DNA of 64,000 nt, taken from NCBI GenBank assembly GCA_019639175.1, contig JAHBSK010000001.1:1-64000 (forward strand). The letters are read 5' to 3'. Source of the stretch: Acidobacteriota bacterium. Lineage in GTDB: Bacteria > Acidobacteriota > Blastocatellia > Pyrinomonadales > Pyrinomonadaceae. Below, one piece after another: positions 60,229-64,000 of the stretch (positions within the stretch are counted from its first letter, which is position 1; every line of letters starts with the position of its first letter). Position numbers and translations under genes: made by a program. The notes beneath the pieces were generated by a model, which worked only from the letters and a program-made list of their open reading frames with translations, made no database searches and was not told the DNA's origin.

Positions 60229-60537
60229 ATGGTCATCAAAGTTTATATAGGCATATGGGCCGCATTTGCTCTGGTGGTTCTCGGCGCGGCGGCGACAGGA
60301 AATCTTACGGGAGAGTTTGGCTTCTTCGCCGGCACCTTTCTTTTCGGATTGATCTTTCTGGGGATGTTATCGGTCATTCCGCTGACGCTGGCGCCAAAAC
60401 CGCATAAAACTCACGCAGCCATTCCGGTAAAGATAAAGGCCGGACACGACCGCCGAGGCCAAGCCGCAAACTATTGCGGAAAGTATGCCGAGATACCGGG
60501 CGGATTTCACGGCAAGGCAATGCCGAGGCCGTTATAA
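60229..60537 (+). CDS. Small two-helix membrane protein
   Basis: A 102-residue protein with two hydrophobic segments (about 5-25 and 30-55: IGIWAAFALVVLGAAATG, FFAGTFLFGLIFLGMLSVI) and a basic tail (KIKAGHDRRGQAANYCGKYA). No family recognised. AGAGGT lies seven bases before the ATG. Divergent from the PAS-LuxR gene, sharing the palindrome at 60170-60188. Confidence 0.7.
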   Translation: MVIKVYIGIWAAFALVVLGAAATGNLTGEFGFFAGTFLFGLIFLGMLSVIPLTLAPKPHKTHAAIPVKIKAGHDRRGQAANYCGKYAEIPGGFHGKAMPRPL

Positions 60538-60572
60538 AAAGGCACTATGCCCGCATTTAGTTCCGCCGGAAA

Positions 60573-63500
60573 CTATGTGGTAAGGCGGCGGTAGATATTT
60601 GGCAGGCGTTCGGGCAGGGCAAGCACGTCGTCAATGATCGTGTAGCCGACATCTCCGTAGAGGTCGCGAAGCTCTGCCTCCGATTCGCGGTCAACCGTTA
60701 TACAGAACGGTATGATGCCGCTGATCTTCGCTTCGGTCAGAGCTTCGCGTACGTCCTCGCGGGCATAGCGGGCGTCGCCGTAATCATGATCATACGGCCT
60801 GCCGTCGGTTAAAATTATCAGCAGCTTTGTGCGGTTCTCCTGCCTTAAAAGTTTTGCTGCCGCGTGGCGGATGGCGGCGCCGAGCCGCGTGTTGTTCTGA
60901 AACGTGATGCCGCCTATTCTGCTTTCGATATCCTCGCTGTATTTTTCGTTGAAATCCTTTACAACATAGAATTTCACATTTCTGCGGCCTTCGCTCGTAA
61001 ATCCGTTTATCGAATAGACATCGCCGACCGCTTCGAGTGCCTCGCTCATCAGGACAAGGCCTTCTTTTTCTATCTCAATTATCCTTCGGCCAGGATACGT
61101 GTAGGGCTGCAACGGATTTCGCGTGATCGTCCGTGCCGTCGAGGATGATTGGTCAAGAAGAAGCGAAACGGCAACATCGCGCTGTTTTCTCAGCCTCTTT
61201 ATATAGATATTTTCATTCATTGGCCCTGATGTGCGGCGGTCTATCATCATTTCTATCAGGGCTTCCAGATCATAATCCTCACCGTCTATCTCACGTTTTG
61301 TGCGGGTCAGGTTTTCGGGTTTCATCATCTGAAACTGGTGGCGGATCGACGTTATCACACCTCTGTATCGCGACCGCGCCAGTTCGACAAAATTCCGGTC
61401 TCCCTTACGCACCTGTTTTTCGATGACGCGGCTCCAGCCGACGCGATAATCGTTCAATTCACGATCCCATTCATCGTATGCAAACGCCTCGTCACCGATT
61501 TCGAGCGGCTGTTCCGGCACCTCGTTCTGCGACCAGGATTCAGTGCCGGTCGGATCAGCCGGATCGATATCTTCCTCTTCCAGATTCCAGGCATTGAACA
61601 ATTCGCGAAGGTCCTTGAGCGATTCGGGTTTTGTTTCCCGCTCGACCTTGTCCTCCGTGACCGATTCGTCCGCGTGTTTGTCATCATAGGCAAACTCGCT
61701 CTCGGTGTCCTGTTCGTTCTCGGCGTTTTCCTGTGATCGTTCGGCAGTGATGTTCTGAAACAGCGTATAGATGCGGCTGGCAGCATAAAGCGAATCGGCC
61801 ACGGTCGGAAGCTTTTCACCGCTGAGCCGCGAAGACGCGGAGTTTTTAGAGAGAATTTCAACTGATCCGAGCTGATCTTCTTCGCTTGGTGTCTCGGTGT
61901 CTTTGCTGTAAGAAACCCGGTCGCTATCGCTCCCGGTTCTGACTTGTTCCGTGTCTTTGCGTTTGGGAACAAGGTATTTTTCCACTACCGTTTCTATTTC
62001 GGAAACTATCTGGCCGTAGAACTGCCGAGCGTCGTCGGTCGCACCGCCGCAGAGCGTTATCTGAAACAAAAGCTCGAACGGAACCTGATACATCGGCAGA
62101 TCGAAAATGAACGGCCTCCGTTCACGCAATAGGTCACGCATCAGGTCAAGGTCTTTGCGCAAGCCCCGATAGTGCTGACGGAGCATACTGTCGATGCGGG
62201 CATTCTCCATCGTGGTGAAGATCTTTCGTGCAAGTGCCGGCTCGGGAAATACTTGTAAGATCGCCTTATAGTCAGAACCTTTTGGGAGCGACCTTCTGCG
62301 GCGTTTGATCTCAGCGCGCAATTCTTCGTCTGAAAGAGCCTGTTCACCCTTTTGAACATCTTCTATATAGCCCGCCAGCGAAAATGCGTCGATCTGTTCC
62401 GCTGTGGCCGAATAGAGGTCGGACAGTTCGGCATAGGCGGCCTTCAATTCCACAGTGTCCTTTGCAAATGTGCCGAACTCTATCTGGCCCGCGCCATGGG
62501 CGGCAAGCACCTTGTAAAGCCGAAAATCCTTTTCTTCGGTGTCAAATTCCGCAATGCTGGCGGGCAGATAGATCGTTTTTCCGTCACCGATCCGTGATTC
62601 CGGGGTCATGGCGGTCTGCGGATGTATCTCGATCTCGCGTCCGGTCAAAGCCTCGATGTAAAGCCGCAGCACGTGCTGGATCGCCTCAAGGTGAAGGCCG
62701 GAGCGCGTTTGCCGGAGCAGGTCGTTCGAGTGGCGGGTTTCAAGCGCGAAATAACTTCGCCGTGCCTTGGCGGAGGCACCGCTCATTTCCTCAAGGCCGG
62801 ATTCTATCCATTTCTGAAAATGATCGACCGAGATGTTTCTAAGCGCCGAAGACGACGATCGAAACGCGGCAAGAGCGCTCTCGGCGTCGGTTTCGGCGAT
62901 CGTCCCGACCAGATGAAAAACGCGGCGAATTGCCTCGGTTTTAACGGAACCGTCCGAAGCGCCGTTCAATTTGACGGCGGACATCTGGGCAAAGAATTTC
63001 GGCGTCGCCCGCAAAAAAGCGATGACAACCGCATTTCCCTGCGGAGCCATCAGGCCAAGCACACGACGCCAATCTTCAAATAGCGATCCTTCGTGGCGGA
63101 GCAGTTCGCCGCCGGCCGAGATGAAATGCAGCGTTATGCTGCCGCCGTGTTCCAGCATTTCTGAGGAAGCCTCGGCCAGCAGAACGGCGTTCTCTCGGGA
63201 CAGGCCTTTTAAGGCTGACGGGATGCCTGTCCACAGGTCGGCAGCCATTCCGCCGGTGCGGTTTGCGAACCGTGCCGCAAGCCGGATGACCGCGTCCGAC
63301 ACCTGTTTATCAACTCGGGAAGCGTCCGCATCGGCGGGAAACTGCCTCAGCGTTGCCGCCACAGGCGACGTGCTTTTTATAAAATCGGAACTGTGCCGGG
63401 CGGAGCGGTTCGCTATGTCCAGAGCGAGCTTTAGAATATCGGTCAAAAGATCGGCGTCATCGACCTCGGCGGCCAATGCGGGTATCAGCGAATATGTTTC

Positions 63501-63866
63501 GAGCGCGGTCGAACTGGACAGGACAAGCTGACGCGTGCAGATCTGGAACGCCAGTTTACGGGCCATCGGCGGCAGCGGTTTGAGAGAGCCAACTCCTTCG
63601 GTGAAGAACCGCGAGCCAAGCTCTGCCTTTCCCATGGCGAGTTTTCGCCCGAGTTCTCCCCACAGGCGAAGGTCCTCGGCGGAAAGTAACCGCGAGGCTT
63701 TCGGGACCGCCTCGACAAAATCGCGGCTGACGCGAAGGCTGACACCGGCCAACGCGGCACTTACATCCAGAGCCGCCCGCCGTTTGTCCGCCGGAAGCTG
63801 TGAAAGCCGTTTTGCAAGGCCTGTAAGTGTGTTCCTAGATCCCTCTTCGGTCGTGTTTTCCGCCAC
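60573..63866 (-). CDS. NorD-like VWA domain protein
   Basis: A large (1097 aa) cytoplasmic protein. The long N-terminal half (about 1-560) is helical and without a clear family. The C-terminal VWA domain (about 900-1090) matches NorD/CbbO-type activators: MIDAS DQSSST in [13 protein letters not shown], then [19 protein letters not shown] and [20 protein letters not shown]. NorD/CbbO proteins act with NorQ/CbbQ AAA+ ATPases to insert metals into enzymes. No partner lies in the window; it may lie beyond the right edge. A REP-like element is inserted in frame at 61908-61943. Starts at GTG without a Shine-Dalgarno. Confidence 0.88.
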   Translation of the reverse strand: MAENTTEEGSRNTLTGLAKRLSQLPADKRRAALDVSAALAGVSLRVSRDFVEAVPKASRLLSAEDLRLWGELGRKLAMGKAELGSRFFTEGVGSLKPLPPMARKLAFQICTRQLVLSSSTALETYSLIPALAAEVDDADLLTDILKLALDIANRSARHSSDFIKSTSPVAATLRQFPADADASRVDKQVSDAVIRLAARFANRTGGMAADLWTGIPSALKGLSRENAVLLAEASSEMLEHGGSITLHFISAGGELLRHEGSLFEDWRRVLGLMAPQGNAVVIAFLRATPKFFAQMSAVKLNGASDGSVKTEAIRRVFHLVGTIAETDAESALAAFRSSSSALRNISVDHFQKWIESGLEEMSGASAKARRSYFALETRHSNDLLRQTRSGLHLEAIQHVLRLYIEALTGREIEIHPQTAMTPESRIGDGKTIYLPASIAEFDTEEKDFRLYKVLAAHGAGQIEFGTFAKDTVELKAAYAELSDLYSATAEQIDAFSLAGYIEDVQKGEQALSDEELRAEIKRRRRSLPKGSDYKAILQVFPEPALARKIFTTMENARIDSMLRQHYRGLRKDLDLMRDLLRERRPFIFDLPMYQVPFELLFQITLCGGATDDARQFYGQIVSEIETVVEKYLVPKRKDTEQVRTGSDSDRVSYSKDTETPSEEDQLGSVEILSKNSASSRLSGEKLPTVADSLYAASRIYTLFQNITAERSQENAENEQDTESEFAYDDKHADESVTEDKVERETKPESLKDLRELFNAWNLEEEDIDPADPTGTESWSQNEVPEQPLEIGDEAFAYDEWDRELNDYRVGWSRVIEKQVRKGDRNFVELARSRYRGVITSIRHQFQMMKPENLTRTKREIDGEDYDLEALIEMMIDRRTSGPMNENIYIKRLRKQRDVAVSLLLDQSSSTARTITRNPLQPYTYPGRRIIEIEKEGLVLMSEALEAVGDVYSINGFTSEGRRNVKFYVVKDFNEKYSEDIESRIGGITFQNNTRLGAAIRHAAAKLLRQENRTKLLIILTDGRPYDHDYGDARYAREDVREALTEAKISGIIPFCITVDRESEAELRDLYGDVGYTIIDDVLALPERLPNIYRRLTT
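61908..61943. repeat. REP-like element, copy 2 (inside NorD-like gene)
   Basis: GTAAGAAACCCGGTCGCTAT followed by CGCTCCCGGTTCTGAC, the same as 36728-36764 apart from one missing A. Here it is in frame on the minus strand and encodes [12 protein letters not shown] in a low-complexity acidic linker. Confidence 0.85.
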
Positions 63867-63929
63867 AATTACAGTTTAATTGGCGAAACCGCCTTTAACA
63901 AACCTGATCCGAGAAACCCGGCCAAATGT

Positions 63930-64000
63930 CTATTCAAATGAAAGCTCGGCAAGGAACGGGAATGTGTCCGGTGTGACGGAAGAGAGGGCGAGGCGGCCCG
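63930..64000 (-). CDS. Possible 3' end of a minus-strand gene
   Basis: Reading from the right edge on the minus strand, a frame without stops ends at TAG (63930-63932) after GRLALSSVTPDTFPFLAELS and two further residues. The composition looks protein-like, and the neighbour NorD-like gene is on the same strand, but only 23 codons are visible. Confidence 0.3.
   Translation of the reverse strand, partial: GRLALSSVTPDTFPFLAELSFE

Overview
The window reads as a chromosomal segment of an Acidobacteriota bacterium, most likely class Blastocatellia (Pyrinomonadales-like). The best clue is a von Willebrand protein of the type known as the VWFA-related acidobacterial domain at 17128-18246. The mix of secreted peptidases, GH20 and GH92 glycosidases, an RND pump, type IV pilus motor genes and a NorD-like VWA protein, with moderate GC and dense gene packing, fits. 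This placement is inference; there is no rRNA gene here.

Layout. 161-2441 (minus): nucleotidyltransferase, lipoprotein and Mug glycosylase. 2506-7030 (plus): M61 peptidase and an osmolyte- or ergothioneine-type ABC importer whose permease and binding protein are fused. 7385-8169: zinc-ribbon protein and a convergent DUF883-like membrane anchor. 8416-15899: TetR regulator, RND adaptor, SRPBCC protein, RND pump and TolC-like channel, with a clean palindromic operator in front. 15917-20622: quinone reductase, VWA protein, isocitrate dehydrogenase and a small-protein/nucleotidyltransferase pair. 21730-26111 (minus): FHA-GAF-adenylate cyclase, MreB-like protein, DUF962 protein and two small membrane proteins. 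26184-30337: a cysteine-desulfurase-like protein lacking the PLP lysine, tail to tail with a TPR sigma-54 activator. 30614-35025: clpS, ileS and a HigBA-type toxin-antitoxin pair. 35072-44433 (plus): secreted protein, nucleotidyltransferase, lspA, lgt, an RluD-type pseudouridine synthase, GH20 and GH92. 44567-51293: radical SAM, DUF2721, esterase, asparaginase II, recN and M14 peptidase. 51525-51998: an AT-rich ankyrin orphan. 52096-57414 (minus): pilB, a basic secreted protein, pilT and pilC. 57937-58013: tRNA with CAU anticodon. 58251-60537: beta-propeller lactonase, PAS-LuxR regulator and a divergent small membrane protein. 60573-63866: NorD-like VWA protein.

The most unusual content is repetitive rather than genic. 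Three small palindromic families recur. (1) Hairpins of 70-95 bp whose arms are degenerate 7-9 bp direct repeats; the architecture is shared but the unit differs from copy to copy. (2) Chains of short hairpins with a fixed GC-NNN-GC core (41129-41282 and 58087-58256). (3) GC-rich REP-like elements ending in GGTTCTGAC, plus a 44-bp relative in ileS. Members of these families lie in frame inside rluD-like, GH92, ileS and NorD-like coding sequences, and others supply or overlap stop codons (lgt, lactonase, nucleotidyltransferase), so they seem to be a continuing source of protein loops and termini. Second in interest are the PLP-lysine-less cysteine desulfurase homologue, the HigBA promoter whose geometry predicts a leaderless toxin mRNA, and the shared operator of the LuxR-lactonase unit.
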